Below are positions 47,864 through 56,681 of a stretch of DNA of 64,000 nucleotides, in pieces (positions within the stretch are counted from its first letter, which is position 1; every line of letters begins with the position of its first letter). The stretch is from Colwellia demingiae. GTDB lineage: Bacteria; Pseudomonadota; Gammaproteobacteria; Enterobacterales; Alteromonadaceae. The DNA lies in the NCBI RefSeq assembly GCF_007954275.1, contig NZ_VOLT01000016.1, positions 1-64,000 of the forward strand, in the 5' to 3' direction. Made by a program: the position numbers and the translations under genes. Below the pieces are notes generated by a model, which worked only from the letters and a program-made list of their open reading frames with translations, ran no database searches and was not told the origin of the DNA.

Positions 47864-47883
47864 ATTGTCAGTATGAAAATATA
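47864..47883. promoter_or_regulatory. Second copy of the ATTGTCA-TATGAAAAT motif
   Basis: ATTGTCA-G-TATGAAAAT-A-TA, matching 47161-47180 in 18 of 20 bases. It lies between the TetR gene and the small membrane protein genes. Confidence 0.4.
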
Positions 47884-48065
47884 CGATAGTTCGATAGTAG
47901 TAAGGCAAGAATATGAGCAGAATAACTCAGCTATTAACTCTATTTACGTCAATTGTGCTGTTGGTGTGTAGAGGAGGTTTTGAGGTTAAAAGACCTCACA
48001 TTTTAAATGCTGATGAATTGTGATGTTATTTGCTGAACTTATTATCTTAAGGAAACAAGGGATCC

Positions 48066-48290
48066 ATGTTAGCGCTCATTTTAATAAATGTTTTTTTTGC
48101 GAGTGTATTATTCGTGTTTGTACTGATGCCAATCACATCAAATTGGTTATGGCTTGTGCTGATTTTTGTTTGGTGCTGGAGTGAAGGCATTATCGCCAAG
48201 AATGCTTCGGTTAAGTGGTGGCACATGCTGTTCGTTTTTATAGTGCTAGGCACAATTGAAGTTGTTGTTATCTCAGTTGTTAAAAATTAA
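48066..48290 (+). CDS. Small hydrophobic membrane protein
   Basis: A 74-residue protein with two or three membrane helices (about 3-22, 25-43 and 52-70), including WLWLVLIFVWCW. I do not recognise the family. It is followed after 17 bases by another small membrane protein, so the two may be translated together. Codon use is normal. AAGGAAACAAGGGATCC lies upstream, giving a possible ribosome-binding site. Confidence 0.55.
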   Translation: MLALILINVFFASVLFVFVLMPITSNWLWLVLIFVWCWSEGIIAKNASVKWWHMLFVFIVLGTIEVVVISVVKN

Positions 48291-48307
48291 TTAAGGTGTT
48301 AAATATT

Positions 48308-48487
48308 ATGACTATTTTTTGGCGTGTTGTTGGTGTTGCTTTGTTTTTGTGGGCTGCATGGGACATTTATTTTGGTTACACACTTTTGTATGACGTTGTT
48401 TATCGAGATCAAGAGCCAATGCTTTATTGGGTAGCCGTTTCTGGATGGATTATTCTGGGTATTAGCTGCTTCTTTTCTAGCGAGTAA
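48308..48487 (+). CDS. Small membrane protein, 59 residues
   Basis: A short protein with two membrane helices (about 4-25 and 38-56) and a YRDQEP loop between. The ATG at 48308 is preferred, with AAGG 11 bases upstream; a GTG at 48296 is in frame. No family recognised. Pairing with the preceding small membrane gene is the only context. Confidence 0.5.
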   Translation: MTIFWRVVGVALFLWAAWDIYFGYTLLYDVVYRDQEPMLYWVAVSGWIILGISCFFSSE

Positions 48488-48635
48488 TAACAGCATTGTA
48501 CTTTATTGAATGAATAGAGTTTGAGTAAAAGATAAGCCAACACTCGGTAGTGCAGCGAGTTAATACCCACAGCAGGTGATTGGTGAATAATTTGTCTTTT
48601 ATCCATACAAGGTTAGGTTAATTGGAATCATTATT

Positions 48636-49844
48636 ATGAAAATTTATTTTATCAAAGCCTCAACGGGTAGTGATTATTCAAAGTATAAAGCTGAAACTGG
48701 CGGGCCACCTCAGAATATTTTTGCAGCGGCGGCAGCAACACCAAAGCAATATCAAGTTGAAATGGCCGATGAGACCATTGGCATGAAAACCAATTTTGAT
48801 TCTGATGCGGACTTAATTGTTATATTCGCGTCAACACCCGATGCCTACCGTGCGTATGAGATCTCACAAACATTTGTCGATAAAAGCAAAACGGTCATCC
48901 TTGGCGGCTTACACACAATGTTCAACCAAGATGAGGCATCAAAATATTGCCACGCGTTAATCATAGGTGAAATTGAAAACTATTGGGAAACACTGTTAGA
49001 AGATTTTCAACAAGGAATGTTGAAAGACATTTATCAAAGCCAAGCACCTCTTGATTTAAGTAGGCTTAACCCATATCCGACTGATCTAATCTCTCCCAAA
49101 ACTTACAACTATACATGGTCAGTCGTTGTGACACGCGGTTGTCCCTTTAAGTGTGACTTTTGTTTGGTACATCAATTTTTTAATAAATTTCAAATGCGAC
49201 CGATTGAAAATATCGTTGAAGAGTTAAAACATTTAAAGTCATTAGGCATAAAGTGGGTTGAGCTTCATTCAGATAATCTTACTCATAATCGAGACTATGC
49301 TCTGGAACTATTTAAAGCGATTGCCCCATTAGGGTTAAAGTTTTATGGAGAAACAACTGTCTTAATTGCAAGAGATGAAGAGTTGTTGCAGGCGGCAAAA
49401 AATGCCGGAGTAAAGGCACTATTGTTGGGCATAGAAACACCGTCAGTTGAAGCGTTAAAAGCACAGAAAAAGGGCTTTGTTAAACCTGAGAAAATGCAAA
49501 GCTATATGGAAATAATTAGAAAGTACGATATAGAAATTTGGGGCGACTTTTTGTTTGGCTTTGATGAACATACCTCAACTATCTTTCAAGAAACGGTAGA
49601 TTTTGTGAAGGAAATTAAAGTGGATAAGGTTATTCCGCACTTTATGATCCCATTTCCAGGTTCGGAAACGTTTAAAAAACTTGATAAGGAAAATAGAATA
49701 CTAACAAAAGACTGGTCGCAATATGATGGCAGCCACGCCGTGTACCAACCTAAAAATATGTCGACAGCTGAACTAGAAGAAGGTGTTTATTGGGTATGGA
49801 CTAAAACGGCGAGTTTTATGGAAAAATTAAGATATAGCTTTTGA
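48636..49844 (+). CDS. B12-binding-domain radical SAM protein
   Basis: A 402-residue protein: N-terminal cobalamin-binding-like domain (about 1-130, with ADLIVIFASTPDAYRAYE and TVILGGLHTMF), then a radical SAM barrel whose cluster motif CPFKCDFC lies near residues 169-176 (CxxxCxxC). The GFDEHTSTIFQETVDFV segment is typical of the B12-radical SAM class. Such enzymes carry out methylations, ring closures or other radical chemistry, often in lipid, hopanoid or natural-product pathways. No partner enzymes surround it, so its substrate is unknown. A hairpin (TGAGCAC/GTGCTCA, 49872-49890) follows. Confidence 0.85.
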   Translation: MKIYFIKASTGSDYSKYKAETGGPPQNIFAAAAATPKQYQVEMADETIGMKTNFDSDADLIVIFASTPDAYRAYEISQTFVDKSKTVILGGLHTMFNQDEASKYCHALIIGEIENYWETLLEDFQQGMLKDIYQSQAPLDLSRLNPYPTDLISPKTYNYTWSVVVTRGCPFKCDFCLVHQFFNKFQMRPIENIVEELKHLKSLGIKWVELHSDNLTHNRDYALELFKAIAPLGLKFYGETTVLIARDEELLQAAKNAGVKALLLGIETPSVEALKAQKKGFVKPEKMQSYMEIIRKYDIEIWGDFLFGFDEHTSTIFQETVDFVKEIKVDKVIPHFMIPFPGSETFKKLDKENRILTKDWSQYDGSHAVYQPKNMSTAELEEGVYWVWTKTASFMEKLRYSF

Positions 49845-49935
49845 CTGTTTATGCTGAAAAAATCACTGAAGTGAGCACCTTGAGTGCTCATTGCCCGCAC
49901 TTAGCATTCATATTAGCTAACAGGCATGCCTTCAC

Positions 49936-50835
49936 TTAGTTTAAAGCGGAATTAGCTTGTAAGTTCTCAGCGAGTAAGTCGATAAAACTTCTCACTTTAG
50001 CAGAAGAAAACTTATCTTCTCTGTGTACTATATTAATGGGTTTAGCAGGATATTCAAAAGTTTCTAATAGTATTTTAAGCTTATTATTTCTAAGTTCTTC
50101 AGCAACTTGATATGAAATAACTCGGGTTATTCCTAAGCCATTTTTTGCCGCATTAATTGCTGCCTGATTTGTCGTAACGGTCAATCTAGGATTGATCTTT
50201 ACTGTTTGGTTTTGCTTATTTACCAGGAACTGCCAATCAGGGTTAAGGCTACCGGTATTCGCGGCAATGAGCGTATGTTGTGCCAGCTCTTGACAGTTTT
50301 TTGGTATACCATTTTTCGCTAAATACTCAGGAGAAGCAACAAGTATGAGCCTAACATTACCGACCTTTTTGGCGCGCATACTTGAATCAAGCAGTTCACC
50401 AATACGAATGCCAACGTCATGACCTTCTTCGAGTAAATTAACCACTCTATCTAAGAAAACAGCATTAACTTGTGTCTGCGGATAACGAACTAAATAGTCG
50501 GTGATAGTTGGCAATACGAACTGTTGGCCAAAAAGCACAGGGGCAGTGACACTAATTTTCCCTTGTGGGGTAGAGTTGATACCTAAAGCAGCTTCGTTAG
50601 CAATATTTACGTCCTGCAAAATTCTTTTTGCATCTTCCAAATAACGAGCGCCAGCCTCAGTCATTCTGACATAACGCGTGGTTCTATTGAGCAGTTTTAC
50701 TTTTAATATTTCCTCTAAGTGCGCCACTGCTCTGGTAACGGTAGGAGCAGACATATTGAGACGTCGACTCGCAGCTGAGAAACCTTGCTCTTCAGCAACG
50801 GCAATATAGACCTTCATTAAGTGAAGTGTATCCAT
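49936..50835 (-). CDS. LysR-family transcriptional regulator
   Basis: A 299-residue regulator with an N-terminal winged helix (FSAASRRLNMSAPTVTRAVAHLEE, shown in part, about 16-40) and a substrate-binding domain (90-290). It diverges from the AhpD-like and redox genes across 275 bp, the usual arrangement for a LysR protein and its target. The ligand is unknown. It starts at ATG with GAGAG just upstream. Confidence 0.92.
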   Translation of the reverse strand: MDTLHLMKVYIAVAEEQGFSAASRRLNMSAPTVTRAVAHLEEILKVKLLNRTTRYVRMTEAGARYLEDAKRILQDVNIANEAALGINSTPQGKISVTAPVLFGQQFVLPTITDYLVRYPQTQVNAVFLDRVVNLLEEGHDVGIRIGELLDSSMRAKKVGNVRLILVASPEYLAKNGIPKNCQELAQHTLIAANTGSLNPDWQFLVNKQNQTVKINPRLTVTTNQAAINAAKNGLGITRVISYQVAEELRNNKLKILLETFEYPAKPINIVHREDKFSSAKVRSFIDLLAENLQANSALN

Positions 50836-51110
50836 TGTGTGTCTCTCTACTGATTATTTCATTATTTGGAATAATCAATTGTAAATCATGCTTATTCTTA
50901 ATTAAACCGTTTTGTTTCACAATAGCTTCATCGCTTGGTTACAGCATTAAATCTTCAGATGAGATGACAACAGCTAAGTGCGATATTGCAAGTAGTGAAG
51001 AGCAATATAGGAAAAAATCGTTGCTGAAAAGATAACCAGCAACATAATCAAGAACATGACGTTTAACTGTCAGTTTATATTTTATATTTTAATGAAAATA
51101 AGGAAGAACA

Positions 51111-51656
51111 ATGAGTCGTATTAATTTAGTTACCCCAGAGCAAGCAAATCCAGAGCAAACAGAGCTTTATGCTGCCATCACAAGCCAACTTGGTATGGTG
51201 CCAAACTTCTTAAAAGTATTTGCTAACTCACCAGCAGCCTTAAAAGCATTTTTAGGTTTACACTCTATCGCTAACGAGGGAGAGTTAACGTCTAAAACTA
51301 AAGAGCGTATTGCCTTAGGTTTGGCTGAACAAAATGCCTGTGAATACTGTGTTTCAGCACATACTGCAATAGGTAAAGGGGTAGGTTTAACTGAAGATGA
51401 AATGGCTGAAAACAGAGCGGGTGGTAGTCAAGATGCACAAGCTGCTATCGCGGTTAAGTTTGCTCGTTCTTTAGCTGAGCATAATGGTGAAGTGACAACG
51501 GCTGAGTTACTAGAGATCCGTAATGCTGGTTATTCAGATGCTGAGATTGTTGAAATTATTACTCATGTAGGGATGAATATCATGACAAACATTCTGGGTA
51601 AGGCAAGTCGTGTCTCTATCGATTTCCCTAAAATCGCCCTGCAAAAAGCATCTTAG
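51111..51656 (+). CDS. AhpD-like / carboxymuconolactone decarboxylase family protein
   Basis: A 181-residue protein of the AhpD/CMD superfamily with the redox motif EYCVSAH (Cys-x2-like spacing, Cys78 and Cys81 in CEYC) and the following His. Members act as peroxidase-like thiol enzymes, often called peroxidase-related enzymes. It is divergently transcribed from the LysR gene and followed by a redox enzyme 157 bp away. AAGGAAG precedes the ATG. The true peroxide or lactone substrate is not shown. Confidence 0.85.
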   Translation: MSRINLVTPEQANPEQTELYAAITSQLGMVPNFLKVFANSPAALKAFLGLHSIANEGELTSKTKERIALGLAEQNACEYCVSAHTAIGKGVGLTEDEMAENRAGGSQDAQAAIAVKFARSLAEHNGEVTTAELLEIRNAGYSDAEIVEIITHVGMNIMTNILGKASRVSIDFPKIALQKAS

Positions 51657-51660
51657 GATT

Positions 51661-51697
51661 AATAGTTCAAACGTACAAAGAGTTCGTTTGAACTATT
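51661..51697 (+). terminator. Hairpin after the AhpD-like gene
   Basis: AATAGTTCAAACG (51661-51673) pairs exactly with CGTTTGAACTATT (51685-51697). There is only a weak T-tract; possible terminator or mRNA end structure between the two redox genes. Confidence 0.45.
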
Positions 51698-51812
51698 CTA
51701 ATTCTAAAGCTTTATTTATCAAAAGGTGATGGTTATCAAAATGCTCTAGTTATCTTCAAATATCATCTACTTAGTCTAATAATGAATTTAGTGATCCAGC
51801 AGGAGTCGAATC

Positions 51813-53489
51813 ATGGCACATAAATACGCACAACTAGCCTTTACTGAGACAGTAAGAGCAATGCAGCAGGAGCAGAATAGTCGAGCAGGCTATGCCAGTA
51901 TGGATCAAGGGGAGGATTATAATTTTCTCTTATCAGCTGTTGAAGCAGAGTTTATTGCCCAGCGAGATAGCTTATATATGGCAAGTGTTAGTGAAACTGA
52001 TTGGCCCTATGTTCAACATCGTGGCGGACCTAAAGGGTTTCTAAAAGTGCTTGATGCTTCCACATTAGGTTTTGCGGATTATAAAGGTAATCGCCAGTAT
52101 GTAAGTGCAGGAAACTTCCGCAATAATGATCGTGTTGCTTTAATTTTTGTCGATTATCCTAATAAACGTCGCTTAAAATTGATGGGGAGAATCAGTCAAG
52201 TAGCCGAAGATGATTGGCAAACACTTGCCAGTCTTGAAGATGATCATTATAGAGCTAAAGTAGAGCGTGGTTTCGTCATTAAAGTTGAAGCGTTCGATTG
52301 GAATTGCCCACAGCATATAACGCCTAGATATAGTGAAAGTGAACTTGAGTCGTTCATTACGCCACTAACTAATGAACTATCAGAAGTAAAAGCACAGTTG
52401 AAGTCGCAGCAGCTTGCCTTTTCATCGAATGAAGCTTCATCGCAAGACAGTTCATTACCAAAAGTAAGTTTCGCTGATTATCCGCAAATATCAGGGGAAG
52501 GGGAGTTACCGTTAGTTATTAGTGGCATTAGACAATTGACCCCACGTATTAGAGCTATTGAACTCAAACATGCCATGGGTGAAACCTTACCTGCTTTTGA
52601 GGCCGGTGCACACTTGGCGATACCTGTGGTATTAAGTGATGGAAAAATTACGCACAGACATTACTCATTATGTTCAAATCCGAGTAGAACTGATTGTTAT
52701 GAAATTGCAGTACTAAAGCATCATAAGGATCTAAAAGAAGCTAATAAATCAAACTATAAAGAAAGTGATCAAAGTGGTTCTGAGCTTATCCACCAGCATT
52801 TCACACTTGGGCTCAGGTTAAACTGTTCACAACCTCAAAATTACTTTCCCCTCGAGCAGTCAACATCGCCTGTCATTTTGATTGCTGGCGGTATTGGCAT
52901 TACACCTATTAAAGCGATGGCCTTAACATTAACAAGTCAGCAGCGTGATTTTTCATTGCATTATTGCGGTCGCTCAATTGATGAAATGGCCTTCAGTGAT
53001 CGACTAAGCAGGCAACTAGGCGATAAATTACATTTATATGCGAGCGATGAAGGCAAAAAACTAAATCTTGATAAGCTATTAATTAGCGCTCCTGCGAAGG
53101 CACACTTTTATTTTTGTGGCCCACAAAAGATGATAGATCAGTTGCTTTATCTTGCTCAAAAGCATGGCATTGAAAGCAGCCGTCTGCATTTTGAGCGCTT
53201 TGAGCATAAGCTAGATGCTACGGCAAAATCCTTTATGTTAAAACTTAATCGCTCAGCAAAGCAATTCACTGTGTCTGCTCAAGAATCTGTTTTAGACGCG
53301 GTGCTAGCTCAAGGTATTAACGTACCTTACAGTTGCAAAACGGGCGAATGTAAAACGTGTGTTGTATCGGTAGTTAAAGGCAATATCATCCACAAAGATG
53401 AATGTCTAACCAACACCGACAAAGTAAATAAGCTTATGTGTCTGTGCGTCTCAAGAGCTGCTCAAGACACGTTAGAGTTGGATCTTTAA
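51813..53489 (+). CDS. Pyridoxamine-phosphate-oxidase-like / flavin reductase / 2Fe-2S fusion protein
   Basis: A 558-residue three-part oxidoreductase. Residues 30-190: PNPOx-like split barrel (YVQHRGGPKGFLKV, FVDYPNKRRLKLMGR). Residues 230-450: FAD/NAD ferredoxin-reductase-type domain (RHYSLCSNPS, LIAGGIGITPIKAM, HFYFCGPQKM). Residues 470-558: plant-type 2Fe-2S ferredoxin domain with CKTGECKTC and the final Cys in CLCVSRA. This is a self-contained electron carrier from NAD(P)H via flavin and iron-sulfur to the N-terminal domain. AGGAG precedes the ATG. Partner and substrate unknown; it follows the AhpD-like gene. Confidence 0.88.
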   Translation: MAHKYAQLAFTETVRAMQQEQNSRAGYASMDQGEDYNFLLSAVEAEFIAQRDSLYMASVSETDWPYVQHRGGPKGFLKVLDASTLGFADYKGNRQYVSAGNFRNNDRVALIFVDYPNKRRLKLMGRISQVAEDDWQTLASLEDDHYRAKVERGFVIKVEAFDWNCPQHITPRYSESELESFITPLTNELSEVKAQLKSQQLAFSSNEASSQDSSLPKVSFADYPQISGEGELPLVISGIRQLTPRIRAIELKHAMGETLPAFEAGAHLAIPVVLSDGKITHRHYSLCSNPSRTDCYEIAVLKHHKDLKEANKSNYKESDQSGSELIHQHFTLGLRLNCSQPQNYFPLEQSTSPVILIAGGIGITPIKAMALTLTSQQRDFSLHYCGRSIDEMAFSDRLSRQLGDKLHLYASDEGKKLNLDKLLISAPAKAHFYFCGPQKMIDQLLYLAQKHGIESSRLHFERFEHKLDATAKSFMLKLNRSAKQFTVSAQESVLDAVLAQGINVPYSCKTGECKTCVVSVVKGNIIHKDECLTNTDKVNKLMCLCVSRAAQDTLELDL

Positions 53490-53878
53490 ATAAGGAAAAT
53501 TAATGAGTTTTAATAAGGGCGCAAGTTCCAACTTGCCAAAGAAAACAGATTAGTAAATCAGTCGAGCTTAACAGAATTAAGCTTATGGATGACTACTGCT
53601 TATCCAGTGTCAGGTCTTGAGTATTCAAAGTGGTTAATATGGCATTTTGAGTGATTTCAGACAAAGAAAAAGCCTGTATTATTTTTTATAACAGTTTCTT
53701 TTTATTAGTTAAATTTGCTAAAGAAACATATTTCAACTACTACTAATAAGCACTGTTAAACTTGCTTTGAGCATTTCTAACCAGTGAAATACTGTAACTA
53801 TATTCATATAAAGTGTAAACATATGTAATAATTAGCAAAGTACGCAATATTTTAATGAAATATATCTAGGTAGGAATT
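53490..53878. other. Intergenic region with a 16-codon mini-ORF
   Basis: AAGGAAAATTA precedes an ATG at 53503 that opens a 16-residue frame (MSFNKGASSNLPKKTD) ending in TAG at 53551-53553. Inside it is a perfect hairpin GCAAGT/ACTTGC (53521-53536). It may be the remnant of a deleted third gene or a chance peptide. The rest, to the porin at 53879, is AT-rich with no gene. Confidence 0.3.
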
Positions 53879-55117
53879 ATGAAATTTTTGGCCATTACTT
53901 TAGTCATCATGTCTTTTTCATCATCGTGTTTTTCGGCTGATGATGAAGAATTAATAAAAAAAGTTAATCAATTAGAAATAGAAATACAAGCGCTAAAAGA
54001 TTCAGTTAGCTCTGCTGATAAAGAAGTAGATAAAGAAGTAGATAAAGAAGTAGATAAAAAAGAAGATACTGGCATTAAATTAGGTGGGGCAGTCAGGTTT
54101 CAGTATTCTTATGAAGACTATAATGATGACAATACCAGCCGAGGAGGCGATTTAGATTTTGATGTTTTCCGCCTTGATTTAAATGGTGAGGTTGGCGGGG
54201 TGATTTTATCTGCCCAATATCGCTGGTTTCAATATATGAACGTGATTCATCATGCTTGGGCTGGCTATGATTTTGATGAAAAATGGCAAGGTCAAATAGG
54301 TATAACACGAGTGCCGTTTGGTAACTTGAATTACAACTCACATAACTACTTTTTTAGTAGTAATTATTATGTTGGTTTAGAAGATGATTATGATGCAGGT
54401 ATCAAATTTATTAGAAAAACTGATGAACATGATTTAAGGATCGCCTTCTTCTTTACAGATGAAATGGGTGGAATTGATGGCTACGTAGATGATAGATCTG
54501 ATAGATATTCTTACGATATTGTTGGTGTTCGTGCAAATGATGAAGGCATTTATGACGAACCACAAAGTGCAGCTGCCGAACATAATACAATAAGTTTACG
54601 TTATGCTTATCAGTTATCAAATGTTGAACTGGGCTTCTCTTACTTGAGCGGTGATTTACGTGACTCAAGTTCGTCGATAGGTGAGCGAACTGCTTATGCT
54701 ATACACAGTGATGCACAATTTGATCGCTGGAATGTAAAGCTACAGTATACCGACTATGAGTATGATTTTGATGAATACTCACCCTCAATTGCTGTTGGTG
54801 CTTATAGTTTTTATGATTCCATTCCAAGTGAGGCTAAGCTTTATACTGTTAATGTCGCCTACTTAAAACCTGTTGAGTTTGGACCTATTACCTCATTAAA
54901 TTTTTATAATAATTATAATTTGATGACGGATAAATCGGGCGATTTTAATAATGACACCATTATGAACGTCTTGGGCGTCGCTATTTCAGCGGGTGGACTG
55001 TATACCTATGTTGATTTTGTTAGAGCAAAAAATCAGCCATTCGTCGGCGGCACCATGGCAGGCGATAGTGATGATTGGCAAACAAGATTTAATATTAATT
55101 TTGGTTATTACTTTTAA
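53879..55117 (+). CDS. Outer-membrane porin
   Basis: A 412-residue porin: signal peptide ending at FSA, a short coiled coil (22-48), a run of DKEV repeats, then a barrel of alternating strands ending in NFGYYF with terminal Phe. It is paralogous to the truncated porin at 1-367 (GGAVRFQYSYEDYNDDN is shared). The family may be related to phosphate-selective or general porins; the exact type is not settled. AGGAATT precedes the ATG. It carries a 12-bp tandem repeat in the linker. Confidence 0.82.
   Translation: MKFLAITLVIMSFSSSCFSADDEELIKKVNQLEIEIQALKDSVSSADKEVDKEVDKEVDKKEDTGIKLGGAVRFQYSYEDYNDDNTSRGGDLDFDVFRLDLNGEVGGVILSAQYRWFQYMNVIHHAWAGYDFDEKWQGQIGITRVPFGNLNYNSHNYFFSSNYYVGLEDDYDAGIKFIRKTDEHDLRIAFFFTDEMGGIDGYVDDRSDRYSYDIVGVRANDEGIYDEPQSAAAEHNTISLRYAYQLSNVELGFSYLSGDLRDSSSSIGERTAYAIHSDAQFDRWNVKLQYTDYEYDFDEYSPSIAVGAYSFYDSIPSEAKLYTVNVAYLKPVEFGPITSLNFYNNYNLMTDKSGDFNNDTIMNVLGVAISAGGLYTYVDFVRAKNQPFVGGTMAGDSDDWQTRFNINFGYYF
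54017..54064 (+). repeat. 12-bp tandem repeat inside the porin gene
   Basis: GATAAAGAAGTA repeated at 54017, 54029 and 54041, with a decayed fourth unit. It encodes DKEV repeats in the linker between coiled coil and barrel. The unit is a multiple of three, so copy number can change without frameshift. Confidence 0.85.
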
Positions 55118-55253
55118 GCGTGCTTTTAAATATAAATTTAAAAGCAATTTTAAAGGTAAGGGTAAAAGCATAAATCATAGCGCTAGAGTCTAGAAATACA
55201 GCCTTAGCACCAAAATGTTAGAACCTAATTATAGGCAACTATCAGTTGCTACT

Positions 55254-55293
55254 AAAAAGTTAATATTCAATAAATTGAGTATTAACTTTTTTT
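55254..55293. terminator. Bidirectional terminator between the porin and PaiB-like genes
   Basis: AAAAAGTTAATA pairs with TATTAACTTTTT over 12 bp, with CAAT/ATTG pairing inside. It serves the convergent porin and PaiB-like genes. Confidence 0.8.
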
Positions 55294-55309
55294 ATCACTA
55301 TTCTTTATG

Positions 55310-55978
55310 TTAAAGCGCTAGCATGAGCTGGCCAAGTTCTTCAACGCCCCTTGTTGTCAATTGTTCTGCAATCTCTTTTTGTACTGCTTTGGATTTATTT
55401 TGACTGAGCTTAAATCTGCCTTCCAGATGAGTAATCGTGATACTAAAAATGGTAATAGCATTAAGCATTTTTTGGATGGCAATCGCTGGTGCTTCTTCTA
55501 TTGACCAGGGTTGATTCATGTTGTTTTTCGATAGGCGTTGTTCGAAGTAAGCCGTACTTGCTGCCATATATTGATATTTATCATCAATATCTTTTATCTC
55601 ATGAGCAGTACCTGATACATGTACTTTGGCATAATTCCATGTGGGTACGCTTTGCGCGCGGCTATGTTGTTTAGGAACATCCCGTGGTGATATGTAGGCA
55701 TCGTCACCATGAAAAACTAATTGAAGAGCTACTGTTGGTGAGTGTTGGAGTAGTTCGGCTAATGGGTGTAGGTTACTCACATGAGCCGTAAGCGTACTTC
55801 TCACTAGTTGCTGTGTGTTAGTGTTAGTAGTCTTGAGAGAAAAGTGACAAGGAATATGACTAACGTCAATCTCTGAACCATGACTAAATATTAATGTGGC
55901 TAAAGGGTTACTCTCAATAATGTCATGATAATGGGTAATGTTTTTCTCGCTTGCTTGATAATGCTTAGCTGGGTACAT
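55310..55978 (-). CDS. PaiB-type FMN-binding negative regulator
   Basis: A 222-residue protein of the FMN-binding (PaiB-like) family: MYPAKHYQ start, ATLIFSHG, TLTAHVSNLHPL and VPTWNYAKVHVSG motifs. PaiB of Bacillus represses sporulation and degradative-enzyme genes, but Gram-negative members are less studied. It overlaps the GNAT gene upstream by 14 bases, so the two are co-translated, as PaiA (an acetyltransferase) and PaiB are in Bacillus. GGAATTT precedes the ATG. Confidence 0.82.
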   Translation of the reverse strand: MYPAKHYQASEKNITHYHDIIESNPLATLIFSHGSEIDVSHIPCHFSLKTTNTNTQQLVRSTLTAHVSNLHPLAELLQHSPTVALQLVFHGDDAYISPRDVPKQHSRAQSVPTWNYAKVHVSGTAHEIKDIDDKYQYMAASTAYFEQRLSKNNMNQPWSIEEAPAIAIQKMLNAITIFSITITHLEGRFKLSQNKSKAVQKEIAEQLTTRGVEELGQLMLAL

Positions 55979-56600
55979 GACTAAATTCCTCTTGGTTTTT
56001 TCCTGTGCTTAACAAGTGCTGTTTTACTTGAGGCCACTCATCATCAATGATGCTAAATAGGGCGCTATTTCTATAGTCACCATTAGGTGCACGACGATTT
56101 TTTCTTAAAACACCTTCAAAGTGCCCACCAATGCGGGCAATTGCTTGTCGAGATTGTTGGTTATTTTCATGAGTACAGATTTCAACACGTGCCATTTTTA
56201 AATGTTCAAAAGCGTGCTTTAACATTAAGTATTTTGCATGAGAATTAACGTAACTTCGTTGAAATTCAGGCGTGATAAACGTATGACCAACCTCAATGCT
56301 TTTATCTATATCATTACAACGGAATAAACGTGTTGAACCGATGACTTTGTTGGCTCTCTTATCAATGGTGACAAAGGCGATCTGTAAACCTTGCGTCATT
56401 TCATCGATCGCTTCTTTCATCCATGCCGATGCAATTTCTGGACTTTGACAACGATTTAATGGCATATGCTGCCAAACTTGTGGGTGATTTCCTGCTGATA
56501 AAAAACCATTTAAGTGTTGCAAACCCATTGGTTCTAATTTTATTAAGCTGGTTTCTAGCGTGATGGGTTTTAGTGTCGGTTGTAACATAAGTTGTTCCAT
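55965..56600 (-). CDS. GNAT-family N-acetyltransferase
   Basis: A 211-residue acetyltransferase of the RimJ/RimL type: LIKLEPMGLQHL, VIGSTRLFRC, VGHTFITPEFQRSYVN and ENNQQSRQAIARIGGHFEG (in parts). The acceptor is unknown. It overlaps the PaiB-like gene by 14 bases and diverges from the MocR gene at 56682, so it may be controlled by it. An ATG four codons in is an alternative start. Confidence 0.85.
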   Translation of the reverse strand: MEQLMLQPTLKPITLETSLIKLEPMGLQHLNGFLSAGNHPQVWQHMPLNRCQSPEIASAWMKEAIDEMTQGLQIAFVTIDKRANKVIGSTRLFRCNDIDKSIEVGHTFITPEFQRSYVNSHAKYLMLKHAFEHLKMARVEICTHENNQQSRQAIARIGGHFEGVLRKNRRAPNGDYRNSALFSIIDDEWPQVKQHLLSTGKNQEEFSHVPS

Positions 56601-56632
56601 AAAAGGTTAGGTAATAGTTGTTATTATGATTA

Positions 56633-56681
56633 CCTTTGGTATAACTACTACAACCAGATATCAATAACTTGGTAGACCAGA
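56633..56681. promoter_or_regulatory. Divergent promoter with TTGGTA direct repeats
   Basis: The 80-bp gap between the GNAT and MocR starts contains TTGGTA at 56636 and 56670 and ACCAGAT at 56653 and 56676. MocR-type regulators often bind direct repeats in a divergent promoter, so this is a candidate operator. Confidence 0.4.

Noticed and set aside
48545..48570. tRNA-like stem (CTCGG ... GCGAG) near 48.5 kb
   Set aside because: Only one arm resembles a tRNA; no anticodon arm, T arm or CCA-bearing stem is found.
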